Shown here: positions 34,926 through 43,219 of the stretch, one piece after another | Numbering within the stretch: the stretch's first letter is position 1 | How the letters are laid out: the number at the start of each line of letters is the position of its first letter | NCBI RefSeq assembly: GCF_000426925.1 | Contig: NZ_KE384674.1 | Location: 2,740 to 53,346, forward strand | DNA length: 50,607 bases | From: Dolichospermum circinale AWQC310F | GTDB lineage: Bacteria; Cyanobacteriota; Cyanobacteriia; Cyanobacteriales; Nostocaceae | Reading direction: 5' to 3' | Notes under the pieces: generated by a model | What the model saw: only the letters and a program-made list of their open reading frames with translations | Told to the model about the DNA's origin: nothing | Databases searched by the model: none | Program-made: the position numbers and the translations under genes

Positions 34926-35168
34926 ATGAAAACACTAGACATAAAAGTAACTATAACAAATGATGGTAAATTATTAGTCAATTCTCCTGTAGATATACCA
35001 ATGGGAGAATATAATGCTGTTCTTGTATTAGAAGATAGCCCAATTACTCATCATGTTCAAACTTCTGTGAAAAATGCTCAGGCTATTTTTAGAAAATATA
35101 TTCCTGCTAGTAGAAAACTGTCTGAAGAATTAATTCAGGAACGAAGAGAGGAAAGTTTAAATGAGTGA
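34926..35168 (+). CDS. Antitoxin of type II module 1
   Basis: 80 aa. The N-terminal half is beta-rich (KVTITNDGKLLVNSPVDIPM) and the C-terminal half is a charged helix (ASRKLSEELIQERREESLNE), the usual antitoxin layout of a DNA-binding or dimer part followed by a toxin-wrapping tail. It overlaps the following PIN toxin by eight bases (ATGAGTGA), a strong sign of coupling. The DNA-binding class is not certain. It would neutralise the PIN toxin and repress the operon. Confidence 0.75.
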   Translation: MKTLDIKVTITNDGKLLVNSPVDIPMGEYNAVLVLEDSPITHHVQTSVKNAQAIFRKYIPASRKLSEELIQERREESLNE

Positions 35169-35544
35169 AGTTGTTGTAGATGCTTCTGCTATTTTAGCTT
35201 TACTCAATCAAGAAACTGGTAGCGAAGAAGTTTTAAGATTTATCGGTAAAGCTGCCATTAGTACGGTGAATTTATCTGAAGTTATAGCAAAATTAGCAGA
35301 TGCAGGAATCCCGGAAGAAGATATTAGACAGATTCTTTCTAATCTCAATCTTGAAGTTATTGATTTTAATAAAGAACAAGCATTAAAAGCGGGAATGTTG
35401 CGCCCAAATACTAAATCAATCGGACTTTCATTTGGTGATAGAGCTTGTTTAGCATTAGCTATTTTTCTCAATCAACCTGTTCTAACAACTGATCGGTTAT
35501 GGGGTAGTATTAATGTGGGAGTTGAAGTTAGAGTAGTGCGTTAG
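35161..35544 (+). CDS. VapC-type PIN ribonuclease toxin, module 1
   Basis: 127 aa PIN domain: VVVDASAILALL (Asp7), STVNLSEVIAKL with the second acidic residue, LSFGDRACLALA and LTTDRLW carrying the remaining Asp ligands. VapC toxins cleave RNA, typically tRNA or rRNA loops, when freed from antitoxin. All four acidic positions are present, so it should be active. This subtype (VDASAIL..., GDRACLALA) is the one usually paired with short non-AbrB antitoxins in cyanobacteria. A second, unrelated-subtype vapBC follows 22 bases downstream. Confidence 0.88.
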   Translation: MSEVVVDASAILALLNQETGSEEVLRFIGKAAISTVNLSEVIAKLADAGIPEEDIRQILSNLNLEVIDFNKEQALKAGMLRPNTKSIGLSFGDRACLALAIFLNQPVLTTDRLWGSINVGVEVRVVR

Positions 35545-35566
35545 GCATTAATGAGAGGAAATAATC

Positions 35567-35794
35567 ATGAATACAGCCAAACTTAGCAGTGACGGTACTC
35601 ATCAAACAGTGATATTACCCCCAGATTTTAAAATGACAGGTACAGAAGTTTATATCAAAAAAATTGGTAATGCCATTATTCTTATTAGTAAAGATAACCC
35701 TTGGCAAACTTTAATTGATAGTTTAAATCAATTTTCTGATGATTTTATGATGACTAGAAATCAACTTCCTATTGATAAAAGAGAGGAGTTTTAA
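35567..35794 (+). CDS. vapB: VapB-type AbrB-like antitoxin, module 2
   Basis: 75 aa. The N-terminal swapped-hairpin AbrB/SpoVT type is visible in TAKLSSDGTHQTVILPPDFK then EVYIKKIGNAIILISK. The C-terminal tail (WQTLIDSLNQFSDDF) is the toxin-binding segment. Its stop directly abuts the toxin start (TAA then ATG), so the two are translated together. Only 22 bases separate it from the end of the first toxin gene; one transcript may carry both modules. Confidence 0.85.
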   Translation: MNTAKLSSDGTHQTVILPPDFKMTGTEVYIKKIGNAIILISKDNPWQTLIDSLNQFSDDFMMTRNQLPIDKREEF

Positions 35795-36196
35795 ATGCAA
35801 TATCTTCTCGATACCAACATCTGTATTTATCTGATTAAGCAAAAACCAGAAAAAGTAATATCAAAATTTCAAACTTTGTCTATTACTGATATTGGTATTT
35901 CTTCCATTACCGTTGCTGAATTAGAATATGGTGTTTATAAAAGTCAGCAACAAGAGAAAAATAAAAATGCCCTTATGCAGTTTTTACTTCCTTTAGAAAT
36001 TATTGAATTTAGTCAAGATGCAGCAGTAATTTATGGATGTGTTAGAAGTGATTTAGAAAGTAAAGGGCTTGTTATTGGACCAATGGATATGTTAATTGCT
36101 GCTCATGCAATGAGCTTAGGTGTTACTCTGGTTACTAACAATATCCACGAATTTTATCGCATTCCTAAACTCTCATTAGAAAATTGGGCAGAGTAA
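35795..36196 (+). CDS. vapC: VapC-type PIN toxin, module 2
   Basis: 133 aa. The N-terminus QYLLDTNICIYLIK has Asp6, VAELEYGVYKS carries the Glu, IGPMDMLIAAHA the third acidic ligand, and VTNNIHEFYRIPKLSLENW the C-terminal block. This is the classical subgroup often labelled tRNA(fMet)-specific endonuclease VapC. Intact active-site residues suggest a working ribonuclease. It differs strongly from the toxin of module 1, so the two modules did not arise by local duplication. Confidence 0.92.
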   Translation: MQYLLDTNICIYLIKQKPEKVISKFQTLSITDIGISSITVAELEYGVYKSQQQEKNKNALMQFLLPLEIIEFSQDAAVIYGCVRSDLESKGLVIGPMDMLIAAHAMSLGVTLVTNNIHEFYRIPKLSLENWAE

Positions 36197-36614
36197 GTTA
36201 ATAAAATGTAATTTCTCAAAATGTAGATGAATATTAAAAAACCATCCTGGACATCCTGATTCAGACAAAATGCAATTTCTAAAAATATAGATAAATATTA
36301 AAAATTAAAAAACATCCTGTACATCCTCAAATCCTGGACATCCTGATATGGCTAACGCCACGCTTCGCTATCAGACAAAAAATCAAATTCTATGCTATTA
36401 TTATGGGGAATTAGAGTGGTAAATTTGCCCATAACTACAGATATTTACCGTTTTTTTTGACCTCAAAGCCTGAAAATAGACGAAATTGCCATAATTCGCT
36501 GTTTTCGGGATTGGATTAGACAACAGATCAAAAATTGGCATCAGCAGATATTCTCTGTGCGCCCATTTCCAAAGTACAATAAGAATATATATCCGAATAT
36601 TTTGATTAAGCTCT
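36197..36614. repeat. Repeat block after the toxin-antitoxin genes
   Basis: From about 36225 to 36380 the sequence repeats units seen at 34760-34880: GATGAATATTAAAAAA, CATCCTGGACATCCTGATT and GGCTAACGCCACGCTTCGCT. The first two units also occur twice within this block. The rest, up to the rseP start, has no gene and should contain the rseP promoter (TACAATAAGAATATATATCC just upstream). Confidence 0.65.
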
Positions 36615-37703
36615 ATGTCAGTTTTAGCAGCGATCGCAGTTTTGGCTATTTTGATCTTAGTACATGAGTTGGGACATTTCATGGCCGCCCGTTCTCAAGG
36701 CATTTACGTTAACCGCTTTTCTCTGGGTTTTGGACCGACGCTTTTAAAGTACCAAGGATCACAAACCGAATATACCATCCGCGCTTTCCCCTTGGGTGGC
36801 TTTGTCGGCTTTCCTGATGATGATCCAGATAGCCAAATTCCCCCCAATGACCCGAATTTGTTGCGTAACCGCCCTGTTTTAGACCGTGCCATTGTTATTA
36901 GTGCGGGCGTAATCGCCAATTTAATCTTTGCTTATTTAATGTTGGCTTTGCAATTGGGAATCGTTGGTATACCTCAAGAATTTCAGTATCAACCAGGTGT
37001 GGTTGTCAAACCTGTAAATGAACAATCTATTGCTTACCAAGCAGGGATTCGAGAAGGTGACATTATTCTGGCTGTAAATGGTCAAGAAATTCCTTTAGGT
37101 AAAGACGCAACCACATTATTAACAAAGGAAATTCAAACCCACCCTAATCAAGAAGTTGACCTGAAAATTCAACATGAAAATCAACAAACTCATCTGAAAA
37201 TCACACCTAAACAAGGTGCTGACGGTAAAGGTGTCGTCGGAATTGAATTAGTAGCCAATGGTAAAGCAAACTATCGTCGTCCCCAAAATATTACAGAGAT
37301 TCTCAAAGTTGCTGCTAATCGTTTTCAACAGTTAGTTGTAGGCACATTTAAAGGTTTTGGACAGTTAATTACTAATTTTGGGAACACTGTCGGGCAAGTT
37401 TCAGGACCTGTGAAAATTGTCCAAATTGGCGCACAATTAGCCGCTAGTGATAGCACAAATTTATTCTCTTTTGCGGCAATTATTAGCATTAACTTGGCAA
37501 TTATTAATATTTTGCCTCTTCCCGCTTTAGATGGTGGACAATTAGCCTTTTTATTAATTGAAGGTTTATTTGGTAAACCTTTACCTAACAAAATTCAAGA
37601 AAGTGTCATGCAAACTGGTTTATTCTTACTTTTAGGATTGGGTATTTTCTTAATTGTTAAAGAAACAACTCAGTTAGAATGGGTGCAAAAATTGTTACAG
37701 TAA
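36615..37703 (+). CDS. rseP: Site-2 (RIP) zinc metalloprotease RseP
   Basis: 362 aa intramembrane protease. HELGH (17-21) in the first helix supplies the zinc-binding His residues and catalytic Glu. A PDZ domain occupies about 115-200 (GVVVKPVNEQSIAYQAGIRE), and LPLPALDGGQLAF near residue 300 contains the third ligand. Shorter than the E. coli protein because it has one PDZ domain, as in plants and cyanobacteria. It cleaves membrane-bound anti-sigma or other regulators. The start is the ATG of MSVLAAIAVL; a HIP1 site lies in the first codons. Confidence 0.95.
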   Translation: MSVLAAIAVLAILILVHELGHFMAARSQGIYVNRFSLGFGPTLLKYQGSQTEYTIRAFPLGGFVGFPDDDPDSQIPPNDPNLLRNRPVLDRAIVISAGVIANLIFAYLMLALQLGIVGIPQEFQYQPGVVVKPVNEQSIAYQAGIREGDIILAVNGQEIPLGKDATTLLTKEIQTHPNQEVDLKIQHENQQTHLKITPKQGADGKGVVGIELVANGKANYRRPQNITEILKVAANRFQQLVVGTFKGFGQLITNFGNTVGQVSGPVKIVQIGAQLAASDSTNLFSFAAIISINLAIINILPLPALDGGQLAFLLIEGLFGKPLPNKIQESVMQTGLFLLLGLGIFLIVKETTQLEWVQKLLQ

Positions 37704-38019
37704 ATATCCTCAAATGATCACCTGGCTGCTAATACCAAATTATGATGAAGCTGCAAGAATTAGGATTTAAGAATAATTCACCGCAGATAAATACGGATGA
37801 TTATTTTTTTGTGCAGCCTCACATAAAATTGGTATGGTAAATAAGTAGGTGAACGGAAAAAAACCGACATAAGTAACGAAAAGTAAAGTTACCCAAAACC
37901 GTTCGGCTGACGCTCACGGCGAAGCCTCTTCCCTGTTCCCTGTTCCCTGTTCCCTGTTCCCTTGTCATAACGACAACTTTTAACGCCAACCTACTTAACC
38001 ACTCAAAATTGAAAATTGA
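37704..38019. other. Spacer rseP-nth, mostly a MITE-like element
   Basis: Apart from about 140 bases of AT-rich sequence after rseP, the spacer is filled by the full-length TAAGTAGGT element, which ends 22 bases before the nth start. Any promoter for nth must lie in or at the edge of that element. Confidence 0.6.
37842..37997 (+). repeat. Full-length MITE-like element (TAAGTAGGT ends)
   Basis: 156 bp with terminal inverted repeats TAAGTAGGT / ACCTACTTA. Beyond these nine bases the ends remain weakly inverted. The core contains a tandem TGTTCCC heptamer run. A truncated copy lies at 18546 and a nearly complete copy at 50493. There is no coding capacity, so it would need a transposase in trans. 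Confidence 0.75.
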
Positions 38020-38694
38020 TTGACTCGTAAATCATTAACTAAAAAACAACGGGCTTTAGAAATTCTTTCCCGTCTTCACTATCTTTATCCAGATGCAACC
38101 TGCTCTTTAAATTACTCAACACCTGTACAATTATTAGTAGCAACTATTCTTTCCGCTCAATGTACAGATGAGCGTGTAAACAAGGTGACACCCGCATTGT
38201 TCAAACGATTTCCTGATGCGAAAGGTTTAGCAAATGCTGATATATTAGAATTGGAGGAGTTAGTTCGTTCAACGGGTTTTTATCATAACAAAGCCAAAAA
38301 TATCAAAGCTGCTTGTCAGATGATTGTTAATGATTTTAACTCTATTGTTCCTAATCAAATGGAACAATTATTAAAACTTCCGGGGGTAGCACGCAAAACC
38401 GCAAATGTGGTTTTAGCCCATGCTTATGGTATTAATGCTGGAGTGACGGTAGATACTCATGTTAAGCGCTTGACTCAACGTTTGGGGTTAACAAAAAATA
38501 CTGAACCGGTGGGAATTGAAAAAGATTTGATGCAGTTATTACCCCAACCAGACTGGGAAAATTGGTCAATTAGATTAATTTATCATGGCCGGGCTGTGTG
38601 TAAATCCCGATCTCCTGGTTGTGATGTTTGTCACCTGGCTGACTTGTGTGAGATGAATTTGTCCCTCCCAGAGTCCCAAAGTCCGAGAAAGTGA
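38020..38694 (+). CDS. nth: Endonuclease III (DNA glycosylase/AP lyase)
   Basis: 224 aa base-excision repair enzyme that removes oxidised pyrimidines. Landmarks: ILSAQCTDERVNKVTPALF, helix-hairpin-helix LPGVARKTANVVL with the catalytic Lys, VDTHVKRL with the catalytic Asp, and a [4Fe-4S] site C-x6-C-x2-C-x5-C at the C-terminus (CKSRSPGC...CHLADLC). The start is TTG (MTRKSLTKKQ); no better in-frame ATG or clear ribosome site is present. The MITE-like element ends 22 bases upstream, so its expression signals may derive from it. Confidence 0.95.
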   Translation: MTRKSLTKKQRALEILSRLHYLYPDATCSLNYSTPVQLLVATILSAQCTDERVNKVTPALFKRFPDAKGLANADILELEELVRSTGFYHNKAKNIKAACQMIVNDFNSIVPNQMEQLLKLPGVARKTANVVLAHAYGINAGVTVDTHVKRLTQRLGLTKNTEPVGIEKDLMQLLPQPDWENWSIRLIYHGRAVCKSRSPGCDVCHLADLCEMNLSLPESQSPRK

Positions 38695-38794
38695 TATTTA
38701 GGAGTATCGGTTGTGGAAATTTTCCTATTTTCCCTATAATTCTCCAGGAGAGTGTAGAATGGGGAATGGTGTCTTTAATTAAATTAGGGAATTC

Positions 38795-39097
38795 ATGGCA
38801 AAGAAGAGTATGATTGAGCGCGAGAAGAAACGCGCTAAAATGGTGGAAAAATACGCCGAAAAGCGGGAAGCACTATTAGAAGAGTTCAGAACAGCAGAAT
38901 CTCCATTGCTGAAGCTAGAAGTTCACCGCAAAATTCAACAGTTACCCCGTAACAGTGCGCCTACACGCAAACATAACCGCTGCTGGTTAACCGGTCGTCC
39001 TAGAGGTGTATACCGTGATTTTGGACTATCTCGGAACGTGCTGAGAGAATGGGCCCATGAAGGTCTTTTACCTGGTGTTGTTAAGTCTAGTTGGTAG
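38795..39097 (+). CDS. rpsN: 30S ribosomal protein S14 (zinc-independent)
   Basis: 100 aa, long form of S14. Starts [20 protein letters not shown] and ends with [21 protein letters not shown] and the SSW terminus. The CxxC zinc pair of the short form is absent. It binds 16S rRNA in the head of the small subunit. It stands alone here, outside the main ribosomal operon, as in other cyanobacteria. Confidence 0.97.
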   Translation: MAKKSMIEREKKRAKMVEKYAEKREALLEEFRTAESPLLKLEVHRKIQQLPRNSAPTRKHNRCWLTGRPRGVYRDFGLSRNVLREWAHEGLLPGVVKSSW

Positions 39098-39160
39098 TTG
39101 GTAGTCAGTGGTCAGTTGTAATGACTAATGATCAATAACCACTGACCAATAACTCAGATA

Positions 39161-39490
39161 CTATTGACCACAACAATGATCAATTCCCAGGCTATCTAAT
39201 AGTAGATCGCTAACGGCGTTGGCGATCGCAAACTCTCCAAAAAAGCTTTTAGAAAAATCATAGCACTGCATTTCTGTGACAATGGCAATTACTAGAGAAC
39301 CTAAGTCGTTTTCTCCTTCCATGCGTTGTCTAACAAAAATCTGTGATGCGCGTTGAGCAATATTTTGATTGATTACTTCAGGAATAAACTCATTATCAAG
39401 CCAATGTAGTAAGTTTTGTTGTAACCATTCTCCTTCTTCCTGGGGATTTTCCGAAGGTGGTAGGGTAATGGGTGGAATTGTTTGAGTCAT
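39161..39490 (-). CDS. Conserved cyanobacterial hypothetical protein
   Basis: 109 aa, no named family recognised. A Pro-rich N-terminus (PPITLPPSENPQEEGEWLQQ) leads into a helical core (LLHWLDNEFIPEVINQNIAQ, RASQIFVRQRMEGENDLGSL) and a Cys-containing end (HCCGQ). No signal peptide or membrane segment. I believe similar proteins occur in many cyanobacteria, often near aat, but cannot verify. It is divergent from aat, sharing about 90 bases of promoter. Confidence 0.65.
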   Translation of the reverse strand: MTQTIPPITLPPSENPQEEGEWLQQNLLHWLDNEFIPEVINQNIAQRASQIFVRQRMEGENDLGSLVIAIVTEMQCYDFSKSFFGEFAIANAVSDLLLDSLGIDHCCGQ

Positions 39491-39577
39491 GTTTGTATAT
39501 TTTAAATAGATTTTGTTTACCAGGTTAGTCTCTTAAAACTTCGCAAGGGAATACTGATAACAGTCCATTGCGTTCAG

Positions 39578-40183
39578 ATGGGGATTTTTGGGATGATTCA
39601 CTCAATTATGGAATATGATGTTAGTGCTATTATTCGCGGTTATGCCCAAGGTTATTTTCTCATGGCTGATGAGAATAATCATCTGGGATGGTATGAAAGT
39701 CGGGAACGAACTTTAATTCCTTTGGATGAAAAATTTCGCTATCCCAAGTCATTACAGCGAGTTCTCAACCAAGAACGGTTCACTGTAGCAGTTAACCGTG
39801 ACTTTCTGGGTGTAGTGGCTGGATGTGCTAATCGTGACATAACTTGGATTTCTCCAGAATTAGAAAAGATATATTGGTTACTTTACAAGTCGGGATATGC
39901 GTATAGTTTTGAAACCTGGTCTGGTGATCAATTAGCGGGGGGAATTTTAGGAATTGTGATTGGTGGTGCTTTTATTGGTGAATCCATGTTTTTCAACATT
40001 TCCGAAGGTTCTAAAGTCGCAATGGTGAAATTAGTAGCCAGATTGCGTCAGAGGAAATTTTTATTATTTGATGCCCAAATGATGAATCCCCATTTATTTA
40101 GATTTGGCGCTTATAATATCAGTAATAGTGAATATCATCTTTTACTGAAACAAGCCTTGCAAAGTCCTTGTTATTTGATTTAA
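39578..40183 (+). CDS. aat: Leucyl/phenylalanyl-tRNA--protein transferase
   Basis: Transfers Leu or Phe from tRNA to N-terminal Arg/Lys of proteins, making N-degron substrates for ClpS/ClpAP. Up to 201 aa. Family core begins MEYDVSAIIRGYAQGYFLMA; WISPELEKIYWLLYKSGYAY, SFETWSGDQLAGGILGI, GGAFIGESMFF and LFDAQMMNPHLFRFGAY follow. Homology starts at the ATG at 39608, so the true start may be there or at either upstream Met; none has a strong ribosome site. The Asp-Ala-Gln-Met loop that binds substrate is intact. Confidence 0.93.
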   Translation: MGIFGMIHSIMEYDVSAIIRGYAQGYFLMADENNHLGWYESRERTLIPLDEKFRYPKSLQRVLNQERFTVAVNRDFLGVVAGCANRDITWISPELEKIYWLLYKSGYAYSFETWSGDQLAGGILGIVIGGAFIGESMFFNISEGSKVAMVKLVARLRQRKFLLFDAQMMNPHLFRFGAYNISNSEYHLLLKQALQSPCYLI

Positions 40184-40230
40184 CTTGAGGTTTAGTCTTG
40201 GTAATTAGTAAAAATTCTTGTTCAAAAACG

Positions 40231-40365
40231 AATAACTGACAACTAACCACTGACAACTAACCACTGACCACTGACAACTAACCACTGACCACTGACAACT
40301 AACCACTAACCACTGACAACTGACAACTGACAACTGACAACTGACCACTGACCACTGACCACTAA
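40231..40365. repeat. Tandem (C/A)ACTGAC repeat array
   Basis: About 135 bases built of variants of CAACTGACCACTGA and CAACTAACCACTGAC, with seven-base steps (ACTGACA/ACTAACC). It fills the gap between aat and def. This is short tandem repeat material of the heptamer type; related CACTGACC pieces flank the gene at 39161. Confidence 0.8.
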
Positions 40366-40410
40366 CGATAGAATCAAACTAGATTATTCATTATAAAGCC
40401 ATCAAGAACC

Positions 40411-40974
40411 ATGCCCTCTGATATTGCTGTCGAGAAGAAAAAGTTAAAAAATCCACCTTTGCAAATGCACTACTTAGGTGATCGAGTTTTGCGTCAACCA
40501 GCAAAGCGTGTGACTAAAATAGATGATGAACTCCGCCAACTAGTGCGTGAAATGCTGCAAACTATGTATAGCTCAGATGGTATTGGTTTGGCTGCACCTC
40601 AAGTTGGTATTAATAAACAGCTAATTGTTATTGATTGTAAACCCGATGATCCAACCCACGCGCCATTAGTATTAATTAACCCTACCATTAAACAGGTGAG
40701 TAGTAAGCTCTGTGTGGCTCAGGAAGGGTGTTTGAGTATTCCCAACGTCTTTTTAGATGTAAAACGTCCAGAAGAGGTGACAATAGCCTATAAAGACGAG
40801 TATGGCCGTCCGCAAACATTAAAGGCTGATGATTTACTTGGTCGTTGTATTTTACATGAATTAGATCACCTCAATGGCGTGGTATTTGTAGATCGTGTAG
40901 AAAATTCCTTGACTTTAGCTCAGGAGTTATCTAAAAATGGCTTTTCATATCAAGCGGTCAAACCAGTAGCATAG
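40411..40974 (+). CDS. def: Peptide deformylase
   Basis: Removes the formyl group from nascent N-terminal methionine; Fe2+/Zn2+ enzyme, 187 aa. The three family motifs are intact: GIGLAAPQVG (57-66), EGCLSIP with metal-binding Cys107, and HELDHLNG with His149, Glu150 and His153. The ATG gives MPSDIAVEKKKLKNPPLQ, a usual cyanobacterial N-terminus. A small 2-TM protein gene follows 12 bases after the stop, so the two are likely co-transcribed. Confidence 0.97.
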   Translation: MPSDIAVEKKKLKNPPLQMHYLGDRVLRQPAKRVTKIDDELRQLVREMLQTMYSSDGIGLAAPQVGINKQLIVIDCKPDDPTHAPLVLINPTIKQVSSKLCVAQEGCLSIPNVFLDVKRPEEVTIAYKDEYGRPQTLKADDLLGRCILHELDHLNGVVFVDRVENSLTLAQELSKNGFSYQAVKPVA

Positions 40975-40986
40975 GGTGGTCTAGTA

Positions 40987-41190
40987 GTGTATTTAACTCC
41001 AAAAAGCGGTTTATTTTTAGGTGGTGCTTGTGTAACAGCCATTGCGGCTGTTGGTTCGGTTTTTGAACTAAGTTATGGAGAACCAGATTTTGGTGTCCTA
41101 ACTACCGCTATTATTCTAGCTTTGAGCATTCCTCTGACTGGGTTCTTTTTTATTGCCGCAGTTAGGGATGCACGGGCTAATATGAAATAA
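40987..41190 (+). CDS. Small two-helix membrane protein, conserved in cyanobacteria
   Basis: 67 aa starting at GTG (MYLTPKSGLFLGGACVTAIA). Two membrane helices (about 8-28 and 37-58) are joined by a short acidic loop (ELSYGEPDFG), with a basic C-terminus (VRDARANMK) that would stay in the cytoplasm. Family name not recalled; function unknown. Twelve bases behind def, same strand. Confidence 0.65.
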   Translation: MYLTPKSGLFLGGACVTAIAAVGSVFELSYGEPDFGVLTTAIILALSIPLTGFFFIAAVRDARANMK

Positions 41191-41749
41191 GCATCAGGTA
41201 TTGGGTTTGAATAACAAAAATTAAATGTGCATAACCTGAAACTATTGTAGGGACAATTCATGAATTGTTCCTACGATAATTTTCACAAAATGTCTTTTGT
41301 ATTCCCAGATACAGTTAACAACCCATAAAACAAAATAAAGAAATCCAGCTTTGATCAAGCCAACCCATAAAATAATAATAATAGTATTAGCTAATACATA
41401 AAATCTATTTTTACTGTCATCCAAGCAACGATTCTGAAGCAATGAGTACAACTTAATATATCTGAAAAGATCTTACCTAAATAGCTGCAAAGTCTTACAG
41501 GTTAAGGGATTTGTTTTGAGTACAAAAATGCTGCATCTCTAAACCAAAAATACCAGTACCCCAGTTAGAAAAAGCTAGTACCCCTACCCCAACAGAAAAT
41601 GTAAAGTTCTGTTAAAGAGGGGTTTAAACCTATTGAGTACAAAGGTAATAAATTTAATAAATCTAATCTGCGTTACTAATTTTGTCCCTTGGAAAGTTAT
41701 CTGATATAAGCATGAAAACACTACAGGATATTTTCACCTCACAGTATCA
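41191..41749. other. Spacer between def unit and nifP
   Basis: It contains a 28-bp palindrome (41247-41274) and, on the minus strand, a 69-codon hydrophobic reading that I do not accept as a gene because its end is formed by the palindrome. The 300 bases before nifP are AT-rich with clustered GTACC pieces near 41555-41585; no GTA-N8-TAC is present. Confidence 0.5.
41247..41274. repeat. Palindromic REP-like unit
   Basis: GTAGGGACAATTCA directly followed by TGAATTGTTCCTAC: 14 + 14 bases with one G-T type mismatch and no loop. The inner ATTCATGAAT core is shared with the palindrome at 21623-21642. Confidence 0.8.
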
Positions 41750-42478
41750 ATGCACCAGTCTTTAAACAGTATCAGTAAAACCGAAAATGTCAATACAAAG
41801 CTGAAAAAACATGAAACTTCTGGACTATTTTTAGAACCGTTAATTAGTGATTTTTGGATTATTTTTGAGCGTGATCCAGCCGCTCATAATTGGTTAGAGG
41901 TTATATTTTGTTATCCTGGGTTTCATGCTCTTTGTTTACATCGTCTTGCCCATTGGTTACACCTGCATAAAGTGAGTTTTATTCCTCGGTTTATCTCCCA
42001 TTGGGGACGGTTTTTGACAGGAATTGAAATTCACCCAGGGGCAAAAATTGGCAAAGGTGTATTTATTGATCATGGCATGGGTGTGGTAATTGGTGAAACT
42101 GCCATTATCGGAGATAATGTTCTTATTTATCAGGGTGTAACATTGGGAGGAACTGGTAAAGAAAGCGGTAAACGTCATCCTACTTTAGGTGATAATGTTG
42201 TCGTCGGTGCTGGTGCGAAAGTATTAGGAAATATTCAAATTAGCGATCGCGTTCGTATTGGTGCAGGTTCAATTGTCTTGAGTGATGTGCCTCCAGATGC
42301 CACTGTAGTAGGTGTTCCGGGAAGGATTATTTCTCGTAAGTCTAATAACCACATTTCACCCTTAGAACATGACAAATTACCCGATATAAAAGCAGGTGTA
42401 ATTCGTTCTTTACTTTCCCGGATTGACCAAATGGAAAAACAAATACAAACTCTCACAAATCATCATCAAGATGATTAA
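41750..42478 (+). CDS. nifP: Serine O-acetyltransferase (NifP-type)
   Basis: Makes O-acetylserine from serine and acetyl-CoA, the cysteine precursor. 242 aa. The N-terminal helical part ([40 protein letters not shown]) precedes a left-handed beta helix of hexapeptides ([35 protein letters not shown]). The catalytic His/Asp pair lies in the IDHGMG region. The N-terminus is shorter than housekeeping CysE, as in NifP. Position ahead of nifV-nifZ-nifT indicates it boosts cysteine for nitrogenase cluster assembly. A general CysE role is the alternative. Confidence 0.88.
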   Translation: MHQSLNSISKTENVNTKLKKHETSGLFLEPLISDFWIIFERDPAAHNWLEVIFCYPGFHALCLHRLAHWLHLHKVSFIPRFISHWGRFLTGIEIHPGAKIGKGVFIDHGMGVVIGETAIIGDNVLIYQGVTLGGTGKESGKRHPTLGDNVVVGAGAKVLGNIQISDRVRIGAGSIVLSDVPPDATVVGVPGRIISRKSNNHISPLEHDKLPDIKAGVIRSLLSRIDQMEKQIQTLTNHHQDD

Positions 42479-42509
42479 TAAAGTCAACTTTATCTAGTTT
42501 GAATTACTC

Positions 42510-42767
42510 ATGCCACACAATTGTAATTTTTTAAATATTGGTGAACAAATTTTGCAAATTCCTTTAGGTGATAGATGGTGTATTTATCACCGTTTGCAAG
42601 AGTTAATGATTTCTTGTTCCTGTCCCCCGGATGGGTCTTTACGTATCCAAGTGAATAACCTCCAAGAAGCGATTCTAGTTCGTAGTACATTAATGCAATT
42701 TTTTGCTTCTCGTCATCAATTGGTGACATGGTTAGAGAATTGTTTGTGTAACGGTGTGGAGTTTTGA
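42510..42767 (+). CDS. Small Cys-containing protein in nif block, unknown
   Basis: 85 aa. Begins MPHNCNFLNIGEQILQIPLG and has CSCPPDGSLRIQVNNLQEAI in the middle and ENCLCNGVEF at the end; five cysteines in all. No family name recognised. It lies 31 bases after nifP on the same strand. By memory, the Anabaena 7120 nifP-nifV interval also has small ORFs here. It might be an accessory of cluster assembly, but that is inference from position and cysteine content. Confidence 0.65.
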   Translation: MPHNCNFLNIGEQILQIPLGDRWCIYHRLQELMISCSCPPDGSLRIQVNNLQEAILVRSTLMQFFASRHQLVTWLENCLCNGVEF

Positions 42768-42977
42768 TCAGTATGAATGATGACTATTAATGATTTTGGG
42801 AATGTCTAATCAAAAGCATATCAATCATAAGTCATTGTTCGCTCACAAACTATCTTGCATATTCAAGATAATTCACCTAAGCTTAGGTTCACCCAGTTTG
42901 CTAAAACTAAAATAATTAGTCGTTGCTTATGGGAATAATTTGTACTTTATATTGATTTCGATTGTCAATGTCCAATT

Positions 42978-43175
42978 ATGGTGATTAATAGTAGTAATAA
43001 GAAGTTATTGCAATTCCTACAAAAAGAACTAGCACTTTCCACGGCTGATATTGCAGTAGCAACGCGACACCCTGAATTTAATCATTGTCCTTTACCGATG
43101 CTGCTTTGGCAATATGGTTTAGTGGATTTACAGCAATTAGACAGAATTTTTGATTGGCTTGCAGAACATTCTTAG
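42978..43175 (+). CDS. DUF2949 family small protein
   Basis: 65 aa. LLQFLQKELALSTADIAVAT, then HCPLPMLLWQYGLVDLQQLD and RIFDWLAEH, is the DUF2949 pattern, an all-helical cyanobacterial family of unknown function. Located between nifP and nifV. No membrane segment. The family also occurs outside nif clusters, so a nif role is uncertain. Confidence 0.75.
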   Translation: MVINSSNKKLLQFLQKELALSTADIAVATRHPEFNHCPLPMLLWQYGLVDLQQLDRIFDWLAEHS

Positions 43176-43219
43176 TTAAGGTAGATGAAAAATTATCAGT
43201 GAACATAAGAGGTAAAATT

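Noticed and set aside
34613-36380. Possible CRISPR array from the repeated CATCCTG/CCTGGACATCC units
   Set aside because: Repeats are irregular in length and spacing, occur in inverted orientation, and lack unique spacers of even size; no cas genes are present.
40231-40365. Possible CRISPR or plasmid iteron array
   Set aside because: Seven-base low-complexity tandem units without spacers; no replication gene nearby.
41242-41451. 69-codon hydrophobic reading on the minus strand
   Set aside because: Its 3' third is formed by a dispersed palindrome, it has no ribosome site, and I recognise no family; probably chance in AT-rich DNA.
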